Positions 1 through 6,163 of a DNA stretch of 6,163 nucleotides are shown in pieces. The stretch is taken from assembly GCA_035628505.1 (NCBI GenBank), contig DASPJR010000205.1:1-6163 (forward strand), read 5' to 3'. Each line of letters begins with the position of its first letter. Within the stretch, counting starts at the first letter, position 1. The DNA comes from DASPJR01 sp035628505. GTDB lineage: Bacteria; Planctomycetota; SZUA-567; H5-PLA8. The position numbers were made by a program, and so were the translations under genes. The notes below the pieces were generated by a model. That model was not told the origin of the DNA and searched no databases. It saw nothing but the letters and a program-made list of their open reading frames with translations.

Positions 1-1281
1 GACCCCCAGGTGCCTGCGGTAGTCGCGCAGCTTCAGCTCGCTGAGATCCTGGCCATCCACCAGCACGCGCCCGGAAAGCGGACGGTTGAACGCCATGACG
101 AGGCTCACAAGCGTGCTCTTGCCCGAGCCGCTTGTGCCGACGAGAGCTGTGGTCGATCCGGCCGGCGCCAAAAGCGAAATGCCTTTGAGCACCGGCTTTC
201 CCGGAACGTATTCGAAGACGACATTGTCGAAACGAATATCGCCGCGAATTTCCGGACACGGCTTGCGCTGTGCCTCCCCTTCGTCTTCGGTCATCATGCT
301 GCGCAATTCGCGGATGCGGTCCAGGCCGGCGAACGCTTCGGTGATTTGCGTGCCTATTGAGGCGATCTGCACGACCGGCGCGGTCACCAGTCCAACGTAG
401 ATCAGGTACATGACAAAATCGCCGACGGTCATGCGGCCGTCCAGAATCGCGCGCCCGCCAACGATGATCATCAGCATCCCGATGGCGCCGACGATCAGCG
501 TTGACAGGGCCACGTTAGCCGAGACGCCGGTCATCGTGCGCTTCACATTATCAAAGATGCGGTCCGTGCCCTGCCCGAATGCAGCCTGCTCGCGTTCTTC
601 GGCAACGTAAGCCTTCACGTTGCGGATTCCGGCTATTGACTCCGTAAGCCGCCCAGTCACTTCAGCGTTGATCTTTCCACGTTCACGGAAGAGCGGCCGC
701 AGATGCGTGAAGGCATAAGCCATGCACGCGCCAAAGACGATCAGGATGACGAGAATGATGACGGTCAGCGTCCAGTTGAGATACAGCAGGACCGCCAGGC
801 CGAGAATGGCGCTGATGATTCCGCCGATGAGCTGCACGATGCCGGTGCCGATGAGATTGCGCACGCCTTCCGCATCGCTCATGATGCGCGAGACGAGATT
901 GCCCGAGGTCGTCGAATCGAAATAACGCACGGGCAAACGCGTCACGTGAGCCTGCACGTCCCGGCGCAGATCGTTGATCGCGCGCTGCGCGGCAACGCCG
1001 AGAATCTGCGAGAGCGCAAAGGAGGTTGCAGCCTGCACGGCGGTGGCGGCTCCGCCCGCGAGGGCCAGCGGCAGGAGCAGCTCGCCGCGCTGTTTGCCGA
1101 TGACTTCGTCGATCAGGAATTTTGATGTCGTTGGCAGCACCAGCCCCGAAAGCCGATTGATCAACATCACGCCGAAACCGAGCGCCAGACGGTAACGGTG
1201 AACATAGATCAGCTCGCGCGCTTCGCGCCACGCGTTTGAAAAGTTGACCTTTCGCTTTGCGTCGTTTTTTGCTTCGGCCAT
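1..1281 (-). CDS. MsbA-like ABC exporter, fused permease and ATPase (3' end cut by window)
   Basis: This is a half-transporter of the ABC exporter class. It would work as an inner-membrane homodimer or heterodimer that uses ATP to move a lipid or hydrophobic compound outward. The 427 codons present contain no stop. Residues about 30-320 form a type I exporter membrane domain, with hydrophobic stretches near 31-50, 68-92, 148-187 and 258-300. They include the family-typical segment with RYFD (119-122), SGNLVSR and D136. The nucleotide-binding domain starts near 348, with an A-loop tyrosine at Y358 and a Walker A motif GTSGSGKST at 382-390. The window ends just before the Q-loop, so the signature motif, Walker B and H-loop are not visible; roughly 150-170 residues are missing compared with the usual 580-600. 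The ATG at 1281 is preceded by AGGA five bases upstream (1287-1290). A gap of 125 bp from mscS suggests it may have its own promoter. The family call is solid, but the substrate (lipid A precursor, lipid or drug) cannot be read from the sequence. Confidence 0.93.
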   Translation of the reverse strand, partial: MAEAKNDAKRKVNFSNAWREARELIYVHRYRLALGFGVMLINRLSGLVLPTTSKFLIDEVIGKQRGELLLPLALAGGAATAVQAATSFALSQILGVAAQRAINDLRRDVQAHVTRLPVRYFDSTTSGNLVSRIMSDAEGVRNLIGTGIVQLIGGIISAILGLAVLLYLNWTLTVIILVILIVFGACMAYAFTHLRPLFRERGKINAEVTGRLTESIAGIRNVKAYVAEEREQAAFGQGTDRIFDNVKRTMTGVSANVALSTLIVGAIGMLMIIVGGRAILDGRMTVGDFVMYLIYVGLVTAPVVQIASIGTQITEAFAGLDRIRELRSMMTEDEGEAQRKPCPEIRGDIRFDNVVFEYVPGKPVLKGISLLAPAGSTTALVGTSGSGKSTLVSLVMAFNRPLSGRVLVDGQDLSELKLRDYRRHLGV

Positions 1282-1323
1282 GCGGGTCCTGCAGGTTGGG
1301 TGCGCGCCGGAACGTGCATGACA

Positions 1324-1352
1324 GTTCTAGTCCATCCGCATGGCGGGGTAAA
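1324..1352 (-). promoter_or_regulatory. Possible sigma70-type promoter for the ABC exporter gene
   Basis: In the 125-bp gap between the mscS stop and the ABC exporter start, the minus strand reads TTTACC (1352-1347), a 17-bp spacer, then TAGAAC (1329-1324). Each hexamer matches four of six positions of the TTGACA/TATAAT consensus, and the spacing is ideal. It lies about 43 bp upstream of the ATG at 1281. Matches this weak occur by chance, and the consensus may not apply strictly in this organism, so this is only a candidate. Confidence 0.25.
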
Positions 1353-1406
1353 GAATTGTTCAGGAGTGGCTGCGGCAGTCGCGAATTTAGAAGAACCAAT
1401 GAACGT

Positions 1407-2489
1407 TCAGGCTGGACGTTTTAATGCGGCTTCAGCGCCTTCCTGCGAGAGATTCAATGCCATGATGGGGAAAGGTATGCTGATTTTTTCACTGCGGAAG
1501 CGGGCGATCAACGCCTTGATGAAGGCGTGCTGAACGGGGCCCTGCAGCGTGTATTCTTCGATACGAAGGACGACGCGCAGTTCGATTCCGGACGCACCCA
1601 GGCCGAAAAAGCGGACCACCGGCTCGAACGTTTTCACCGCCCCCGGAAAGCTGCGCTGCAGCTCGCGTGCGACATCCAGAGCCACGCGTTCCACCTGCTC
1701 CAGGTCGGATGAGTAATGGACGCTGAGCTGCACTGGAAAGCTGTGCTCCTTGTCAGGGTAATAATAGTTCAGTACGCGCGAGGTCACCAGATGCTTGTTC
1801 GGGAGCACCACCATATTTCCCTGCAGCGTCCGCAGCCATGTCGAGCGCCAGGTGATTTTTTCAACATAGCCCTCTTCACCCGATTCCAGTCGAATGAAAT
1901 GGCCGGGCAGGATCGGACGGTCCGTAACAATCTGGACTCCGGCGAAAAAGTTTTCGAGCGTCGGCTGCAGCGCGAGCGCCACTGCCAGCGAGCTGACGCC
2001 GAGCGAAGCGAGAATCGGCGTCACGTTAACGCCCAGCGTTCCCAGCAGCACCAGCGTTCCGAGCACCACGACCGCGCCGCGGACGGATGTCTGGATCAGC
2101 CCGCCCGCAGTTTTGAAGATTTCGATACGGTCTGCGAAGAGATCGATCGTTCCGCGCAGCATGCGATCGACGAAGATGATTGCCGCCATCACCGTCACGG
2201 CCAGGAAAATGAAATAGCGGTCGGACGGCGTAAGACTCAGGTTGACGAAGCCCGCCAGCGTCATGAATCCGGCGGATATGATCAACAGTATGAGCGGCAC
2301 GTTAAGAGCTGAAATCAGCAGGTCGTCGAGATTGGTCTTCGTTTTCGCTGCAAGCGTGCGCAGGCGTGCAAATAGGAACGCCTTGATGCTGAAACCAATC
2401 AGCACCCAGACAACCATGAACACGGCTGAAAAAAGAGGAATGAAAATGTGTTCGGGAATGTCGATATCAAAAATGCGAACGGTCTTCAC
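1407..2489 (-). CDS. MscS-family mechanosensitive ion channel
   Basis: This encodes a small-conductance mechanosensitive channel subunit of 360 residues. The family forms inner-membrane heptamers that open under membrane tension to release solutes during osmotic downshock. Membrane segments are visible at about 14-41, 57-82 and 91-110. The pore-lining helix region follows at about 134-190, with Gly/Ala-rich packing (ILASLGVSSLAVALALQPTL, 159-178). The beta domain comes next (about 190-245), with GHFIRLESGEEGYVEKI and the typical LPNKHLV at 229-235. The C-terminal alpha/beta domain ends with ISIPFPI (336-342), where MscS proteins normally carry IPFPQ. With at least three predicted helices before the pore helix it has slightly more membrane segments than E. 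coli MscS (286 residues, three segments). The start codon is GTG, 4 bp after the stop of the upstream beta-helix gene. A purine-rich AAAGGG (2506-2501) in the end of that gene is the only ribosome-binding candidate, so translational coupling is likely. Confidence 0.93.
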   Translation of the reverse strand: MKTVRIFDIDIPEHIFIPLFSAVFMVVWVLIGFSIKAFLFARLRTLAAKTKTNLDDLLISALNVPLILLIISAGFMTLAGFVNLSLTPSDRYFIFLAVTVMAAIIFVDRMLRGTIDLFADRIEIFKTAGGLIQTSVRGAVVVLGTLVLLGTLGVNVTPILASLGVSSLAVALALQPTLENFFAGVQIVTDRPILPGHFIRLESGEEGYVEKITWRSTWLRTLQGNMVVLPNKHLVTSRVLNYYYPDKEHSFPVQLSVHYSSDLEQVERVALDVARELQRSFPGAVKTFEPVVRFFGLGASGIELRVVLRIEEYTLQGPVQHAFIKALIARFRSEKISIPFPIMALNLSQEGAEAALKRPA

Positions 2490-2493
2490 GCGG

Positions 2494-3795
2494 CTACTTT
2501 CCCTTTGGCTGCTTCACGCCACGGCTCATCGCCGCCGGTTCCGCCGGCCGTGCCTTTGGCTTCGCGGGAGCCGCTGCCGCATGAGCCAGCAGAATCTTCT
2601 GCACGGCCGCCTGCTGTTCCTTCAGCGTTGCCCCAAGTACAGCGGCCGAAACCGCGGTGCCGACTCCCATGTACGGCCGCTCCGCTGGAGGACGCGTGTT
2701 GAGCCGCGCGCGGACGCTCGGATCAATGCGCCGGTCAACAAGGCGCAGCTCGGCTTCTTCAGGAACCGCGGTGCCGTACCAGTTTTCACCGATGAAGACG
2801 TCTACGTCGGGTGTGGAAGCTTTCTTTGCGTCAGCCGGCGGCGCAGCAAAGGGCATCAGCCGGATGTGCGCGCCGCGCGTATTCAGGAAATGATTCTGCT
2901 CGACGATCAGGCGCTCCTCGCCGGGATCGCTCGCTAACACCACCCCTTCGCGGCAGGATTCAAAAACGTTTTTGCGCAGAAGCAGCGACCACGGGCCATG
3001 ATTGTACGTCGCAAATACGCCGCCGAAATTGCGGAACGAGCAGTGCGTGAACAGCGCCGCACCAGCCGCGAGCGCATAATGGGGTGAGGAAACGTACTCG
3101 CAGTTCGTCCACTGGCACACGCCGTCAGTCTGCGTGACGCTCACGTTTTTCAGGCGCACGCCTTCGATGCGGCTTTGTGCCGAGCCGTAAAGGAGCAGCG
3201 ACGCCGGCGTTTTCTCGAGATTGGCGACCTCGACCGGATTGCCTGTCGCACCTTCGACGACAAGGCGGCCCCACATCCAGATGACCGCGCTCTGCGAGGG
3301 ATCCGGAACGTCCGGGCGAGCGGGCTTCGCCGCTTTCGGATCGGCCTTCAGATGCACCACCGCACCGGGCTTGATGATAATCGTTGCGTCTTCAGCAACG
3401 ATGAGATTTCCACGAATGAGAATCGGCGACTGTTGCGGCCCGAGCTCAAACAGGCCGTCGTAGAGCGTGCCCGAGAGAACCGTGGCGTAGCCTGCTTCCG
3501 GCGGCTGCAGCGCAGACGGCGGCGAAACGGTCGCGCGCTGAACGGGTGTGGCCTTTACGCTGGTTTCTGTCTTTGGCTGAGCTGCTTTCGTGGACGTGTT
3601 GCCTTTTGACGACGGCACCGGCGGCAAGGGGACGATCTCGGCGCGAATGTCGTCCTCAGCCGCCGCTGCTGCAGTCGCAGGCTGAGCCGGCGCCTGTTCA
3701 GAGACCGTCGCAGCCGCTGGCGGTTCCTCCGCGAGCACAGAAGCGCTCATCAGGAAAAGTGAACACAGCAAGCAGATGCAGACTGAATTTTGCAT
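2494..3795 (-). CDS. Exported right-handed beta-helix protein of unknown function
   Basis: This is a 433-residue secreted protein. Residues 1-22 form a signal peptide (hydrophobic core CICLLCSLFLMSASV, cleavage likely after VLA-22; no lipobox cysteine at the cleavage point). Residues 23-100 are an Ala/Pro/Thr-rich, probably disordered linker. Residues about 105-345 contain short repeated strands typical of a parallel beta-helix: GNLIVAEDATIIIKPGAVVHL, GRLVVEGA, IEGVRLKNVSV, LFTHCSFRNF, LLRKNVFESC, LIVEQNHFLNT, and GENWYGT at 336-342, a motif common in such proteins. Four cysteines (227, 232, 252, 281) lie in the helix. The C-terminus (about 405-433) is Ala/Pro/Lys-rich and basic. I see no catalytic signature of a pectate lyase or glycosidase, so the fold is supported but the activity is not. 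The ATG at 3795 was chosen because it begins directly at the signal peptide. A frame-matched GTG at 3852 would add 19 residues that spoil the signal. It sits 4 bp ahead of mscS and probably shares its mRNA. Confidence 0.82.
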   Translation of the reverse strand: MQNSVCICLLCSLFLMSASVLAEEPPAAATVSEQAPAQPATAAAAAEDDIRAEIVPLPPVPSSKGNTSTKAAQPKTETSVKATPVQRATVSPPSALQPPEAGYATVLSGTLYDGLFELGPQQSPILIRGNLIVAEDATIIIKPGAVVHLKADPKAAKPARPDVPDPSQSAVIWMWGRLVVEGATGNPVEVANLEKTPASLLLYGSAQSRIEGVRLKNVSVTQTDGVCQWTNCEYVSSPHYALAAGAALFTHCSFRNFGGVFATYNHGPWSLLLRKNVFESCREGVVLASDPGEERLIVEQNHFLNTRGAHIRLMPFAAPPADAKKASTPDVDVFIGENWYGTAVPEEAELRLVDRRIDPSVRARLNTRPPAERPYMGVGTAVSAAVLGATLKEQQAAVQKILLAHAAAAPAKPKARPAEPAAMSRGVKQPKGK

Positions 3796-3803
3796 AGGAA
3801 GCA

Positions 3804-3831
3804 GGCCGTTCCCCCGGCCGTGACACGACCG
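3804..3831 (-). promoter_or_regulatory. Structured leader: imperfect palindrome overlapping a hairpin
   Basis: Upstream of the beta-helix gene the minus strand carries CGGTCGTG-T-CACGGCCG (3831-3815), a 17-bp palindrome with one mismatch per arm that forms a G-T wobble in RNA. Its last five bases, GGCCG (3819-3815), can instead pair with CGGCC (3808-3804) around the loop GGGGAA, so the two hairpins exclude each other. The structure ends 8 bp before the ATG at 3795, and its loop holds the only purine-rich stretch near that start. It could be an operator or a translational control element. Neither role is demonstrated, and GC-rich DNA gives short palindromes easily. Confidence 0.3.
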
Positions 3832-3917
3832 TAAGAGAGGAATCGTCCACACCCTGCATGAGCTAAAGGGATTTGTGCAATTCAGGACGCAGGAAGATGG
3901 CTATGGGCCGGCGCTGA

Positions 3918-5105
3918 TTAAAAGTCGAGACCAAGCAGTTCGCGCAGGGCTCTGATCATGGTTTCGGGCGCGATGGGTTTGACCAGGTATTTAAGCCGCG
4001 GATGTGTCTGCACGACGAACTCATCTTCAAGCTGGTCGTACGCGGTGCAGACGACAACCGGGAGCTGAATGCCTTTGTCGGCCATGTGCGAGAGAACTTC
4101 CAATCCATGCAAACCTGGCATCTTCATGTCCAGCACAGCCGCCGAAAGGCCGCCCTGCTGAATCTTTTCCCATGCTTCAGTTCCGGTCCCGACTTCAATC
4201 GGCGACATGCCTGCTTCTTCAAGACGCATGCGGAAAACCATGCGCGCACGGCGGTCGTCGTCTGCGAGCAGAATGACGGGCTTGGGTTTGCCGCTTGGTG
4301 CCGCCGGAGCCGCTGCCGGCTCGCCCACATAGGTGAGCGGCGCCGCGGTCTGCGAAGCTAGATTGGAAAACATCATCTCGTGTCGCGCTGTGGTGCGTTC
4401 GCTTGCCGGAGTCACTCCCGCACCTGACGGCGGCGGAATGGGCGAGGCTGTTGGCGGTGTGACGGCCGGAAGCCCGGTGTTCGACCCCGTCTTGGGAACG
4501 GCTTCAAAGACCAGTGTCGAGCGCCGCTGGCCGCTTGTGCCCGCCGACGGAGTGCCCGCGCGCGGCGATGAGACCGGCGGAAGCGTGGGCAGGCTCGGCG
4601 CTGTCTGCGGCGGCGGAGGTTCGTCGCGCGGCGGAAGTCCCGGTGGCGGCTGCGGAATGAACGATGAGGGCCGCGGACCGGGGATCGGCGGAGCCGTAAC
4701 GCCTGGAACCGGCGGCCGTATTCCGCCGGGTGACACTGCCGGCGGACGCGGGAATGCCGTATCGGGCGGCGGCTGCGGAGCAGGCCCTGCGTCAAACGAC
4801 GCGGCAAACGGCGAGCGCAGTTTGCGCGTCGCGAGGATCTGCTGATCGATTGATGTTTTCGGTTTCACATGCGCCAGCAGCTCGGTCAGGAAGCTGGCAA
4901 TCTGTTCCTGCGGATAACCCGTCGCACGCAGATCGTTTTCAACCAGGTCGATGATGACCTTGCGTTCGGCGTCGTCTTTAACGACCGCTTCCAGCACCCC
5001 GCGCAACTGGAACATCGGCATGCGCTGAGCTTCAAACTCGCTGACGATGATCAGCGCTTTGGTTTCGCGCGTTAGGGCCTTGAGCACCGACGGGTCGTTC
5101 ACCAC
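3918..5105 (-). CDS. Response regulator: unknown helical N-terminal domain, proline-rich linker, C-terminal receiver domain
   Basis: This is a cytoplasmic two-component signalling protein of 395 residues. The receiver domain is at the C-terminus (277-395) and looks fully functional. It has the acidic cluster D282-D284 (LLADDD), phospho-acceptor D326 in AAVLDMKMPG, T354 in VVVCTAYD, and K376 in YLVKPI. Residues about 1-90 are predicted helical and mostly charged (for example RGVLEAVVKDDAERKVIIDL), and I do not recognise the family. Residues 107-180 contain 31 prolines in 74 positions, including PPPP at 163-166, and the low-complexity linker continues to about 270. No DNA-binding, GGDEF or other enzymatic output domain is visible, so output is probably by protein contact, perhaps through the N-terminal domain. 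The frame opens with two consecutive GTG codons, at 5105 and 5102; the ribosome-binding site fits the second slightly better. No histidine kinase is seen in the window. The 47-bp gap from the helicase gene would allow co-transcription. Confidence 0.85.
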   Translation of the reverse strand: MVNDPSVLKALTRETKALIIVSEFEAQRMPMFQLRGVLEAVVKDDAERKVIIDLVENDLRATGYPQEQIASFLTELLAHVKPKTSIDQQILATRKLRSPFAASFDAGPAPQPPPDTAFPRPPAVSPGGIRPPVPGVTAPPIPGPRPSSFIPQPPPGLPPRDEPPPPQTAPSLPTLPPVSSPRAGTPSAGTSGQRRSTLVFEAVPKTGSNTGLPAVTPPTASPIPPPSGAGVTPASERTTARHEMMFSNLASQTAAPLTYVGEPAAAPAAPSGKPKPVILLADDDRRARMVFRMRLEEAGMSPIEVGTGTEAWEKIQQGGLSAAVLDMKMPGLHGLEVLSHMADKGIQLPVVVCTAYDQLEDEFVVQTHPRLKYLVKPIAPETMIRALRELLGLDF

Positions 5106-5109
5106 CGAT

Positions 5110-5113
5110 CTCC
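5110..5113 (-). promoter_or_regulatory. Ribosome-binding site of the response regulator
   Basis: The minus strand has GGAG at 5113-5110, within TTTGGAGATCG. It is 4 bases from the GTG at 5105 and 7 bases from the GTG at 5102. The usual spacing of 5-9 bases favours the second GTG, which would shorten the protein by one residue. Confidence 0.6.
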
Positions 5114-5152
5114 AAAGTTCCGGAAAGCGCCCCGAATAGTACCACGAAGCTT

Positions 5153-6163
5153 CTATCCAAGAAAGTTACGTACGGCCTGAACCAGGGCATCCTGGCTGGT
5201 CATCGTCTGCGCCTGAGCCGGCAGCGCGCGCAGGAACGCGGCGCCGTAGCGCTTCGTCAGAACGCGCTTGTCGGCCAGCACGACAATCCCGCGGTCTGTT
5301 TTCGAACGGATCAGGCGGCCGAATCCCTGCCGCAATTTCAGAATTGCCTGCGGCACGCTGAAATGCAGGAACGGATCTTTGCCGGATGCCTCGAGCAGCT
5401 CGCAGCGCCCCTGAACGATCGGGTCGGTAAAGACCGCAAAGGGGAGCTTGGCGATCACTAATAAGGAGAGCGCCTCACCGCGCACGTCCACGCCTTCCCA
5501 GAAGCTGGCTGTGCCCAGCAGAGCGGTGCGCCCGCCGGCCTGCAGCCGGGAGAGCAGCGATTCGCGCGACTCGCCTTCGCCCTGCGCGATGACCTCGATT
5601 GCTTCGGAGGCGAGCATCTTGCGCAGGAGTTTTGCGCTGGATTCGAGCGCCGCATAGGACGTGTACAGCACCATCGCACGCCCGCCACTGGCGATGATGA
5701 GCTCGCCCAGCATCGCCGTGAACATCGCATTGAAATCCTTTTCGCGCGCGCCCGGCTCGGGAATGAACGTTGGGATAAAGAGTCGGCACTGTTCCTCGTA
5801 GATAAACGGGCTGCCGAGCAGCAGCTCGTCGAGTTTCTCGGGGCCGCAAAGCGACAGGCCCATGCGGTTCTTCAGGAACTCAAAACTTTTCGGATGCGGC
5901 TTCTCGTGTTCTCCCTCGCTCCTGCCTCCTGCCGTCTGCACACTGCCCACCTGCTTCAGCGGCCGGTATGGCGTCAGTCCCGCTGCATCTCCGGCATCTG
6001 GATCGCGAACGGAAAGGGTGGCCGAGGCAAAGATGATCGAGCGCTTTTTCTGATAGAGCTGTTCATGCAGCAGCGCCGAAACATCCAGTGGCGCGGCCAC
6101 CACGCGCACGCCGCGCTTGCCCCAGCGCTCACTCCAGTACACATAATTCGGCTCATCCGCCTT
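5153..6163 (-). CDS. DinG/YoaA-type ATP-dependent DNA helicase, C-terminal part (5' end cut by window)
   Basis: This is the C-terminal 336 residues of a superfamily 2 helicase of the XPD/Rad3-related DinG group, which unwinds DNA 5' to 3' in repair and in clearing R-loops or replication blocks. The reading frame stays open through the right edge (window residues are counted from 6163). The visible parts are a family-typical PLDVSALLHEQLY (25-37), SATL at 47-50 (motif III), FEFLKNRMGL (94-103), SPFIYEEQ (118-125), and the second RecA-like domain. That domain has ASGGRAMVLYTSY (158-170), GTASFWEGVDVRGE at 217-230 (motif V region) and QGFGRLIRSKTDRG at 279-292 (motif VI with the arginine finger). 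Walker A, the DEAH box and any iron-sulphur cluster cysteines lie outside the window, so DinG and YoaA cannot be separated. Between SATL and FEFL there are about 40 residues where relatives usually have a short loop, and part of this is built from 7-bp repeats. The gene ends with TAG, 47 bp before the response regulator. Confidence 0.93.
   Translation of the reverse strand, partial: KADEPNYVYWSERWGKRGVRVVAAPLDVSALLHEQLYQKKRSIIFASATLSVRDPDAGDAAGLTPYRPLKQVGSVQTAGGRSEGEHEKPHPKSFEFLKNRMGLSLCGPEKLDELLLGSPFIYEEQCRLFIPTFIPEPGAREKDFNAMFTAMLGELIIASGGRAMVLYTSYAALESSAKLLRKMLASEAIEVIAQGEGESRESLLSRLQAGGRTALLGTASFWEGVDVRGEALSLLVIAKLPFAVFTDPIVQGRCELLEASGKDPFLHFSVPQAILKLRQGFGRLIRSKTDRGIVVLADKRVLTKRYGAAFLRALPAQAQTMTSQDALVQAVRNFLG
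5909..5950 (-). repeat. Degenerate 7-bp tandem repeat, six units, inside the helicase gene
   Basis: Six adjacent heptamers fill 5909-5950. On the minus strand they follow the consensus GNNGGCA. The four upstream units (5923-5950) are the clearest (for example GTGGGCA, GACGGCA, GGAGGCA), and the last two decay. Seven is not a multiple of three, so the translation changes phase from unit to unit and gives a low-complexity, Gly/Ser/Glu-rich stretch (QVGSVQTAGGRSEGEHE) within the unusual insertion of the helicase. The pattern resembles the heptameric short tandem repeats known from cyanobacterial genomes; any closer relationship is inference. Confidence 0.6.

Noticed and set aside
683..1399. 238-residue open frame on the minus strand overlapping the ABC exporter
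   Set aside because: It is a different frame of the exporter coding region, rich in Arg/His with no domain signal, while the overlapping frame gives a perfect ABC exporter.
1400..1409. Perfect 10-bp palindrome TGAACGTTCA covering the mscS stop codon
   Set aside because: It has no loop, no following T-run and no second copy in the gap, so there is no support for a terminator or operator.
1716..2312. 198-residue plus-strand open frame antisense to mscS
   Set aside because: The composition (Arg/His/Gln/Asp-rich) is typical of an antisense shadow, and the minus frame is a clear MscS channel.
2242..2937. 231-residue plus-strand open frame across the mscS/beta-helix junction
   Set aside because: It is antisense to two well-supported genes, has no recognisable domain and no ribosome-binding evidence.
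3853..3917. Possible promoter (TTGCAC on the minus strand) or terminator after the response regulator
   Set aside because: No -10-like hexamer follows TTGCAC at proper spacing, and the small GGC/GCC inverted repeat after the stop lacks a T-run.
4333..4845. Gly-rich 170-residue plus-strand open frame
   Set aside because: It is simply the complement of the proline-rich linker codons (CCG/CCC read as GGC/GGG); not a real glycine-rich protein.
5106..5152. Possible promoter between the helicase and the response regulator (TACTAT on the minus strand)
   Set aside because: No acceptable -35 hexamer lies 16-18 bp upstream, so I did not list it; the gap may just be intra-operon.

Overview
All the genes I can support in this window lie on the minus strand. 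Read in transcription order (right to left) they are: the C-terminal part of a DinG/YoaA-type (Rad3/XPD-related) DNA helicase; a response regulator with a C-terminal receiver domain and a long proline-rich linker; an exported right-handed beta-helix protein; an MscS-family mechanosensitive channel; and the N-terminal three quarters of an MsbA-like ABC exporter. Both edge genes are cut by the window. The DNA is GC-rich, densely coding and free of insertion sequences, RNA genes and CRISPR arrays. The envelope proteins suggest a didermic bacterium. Acidobacteriota is my best guess from overall style (low-complexity linkers, GTG starts, a lone receiver-domain protein), but nothing in the sequence proves it.

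Layout: 5153-6163 is the helicase end. A 47-bp gap separates it from the regulator at 3918-5105. A 122-bp leader, which holds an imperfect 17-bp palindrome and an overlapping hairpin, precedes the beta-helix gene at 2494-3795. The MscS gene at 1407-2489 starts only 4 bp after the beta-helix gene stops, so these two are almost certainly co-transcribed. A 125-bp gap with a weak promoter-like pair precedes the ABC exporter (1281 down to the left edge). No stretch longer than about 125 bp lacks a gene.

Functionally this looks like a chromosomal housekeeping region. A DNA-repair helicase sits at one end and three envelope proteins (secreted beta-helix protein, mechanosensitive channel, lipid or drug exporter) at the other. 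The regulator lies between them without an obvious partner kinase.

I see no convincing new defence, mobile or biosynthetic system. The points most worth a second look are a degenerate 7-bp tandem repeat inside an unusual insertion in the helicase, the unrecognised N-terminal domain of the regulator, the tight coupling of the beta-helix protein with MscS, and the structured leader in front of that pair.
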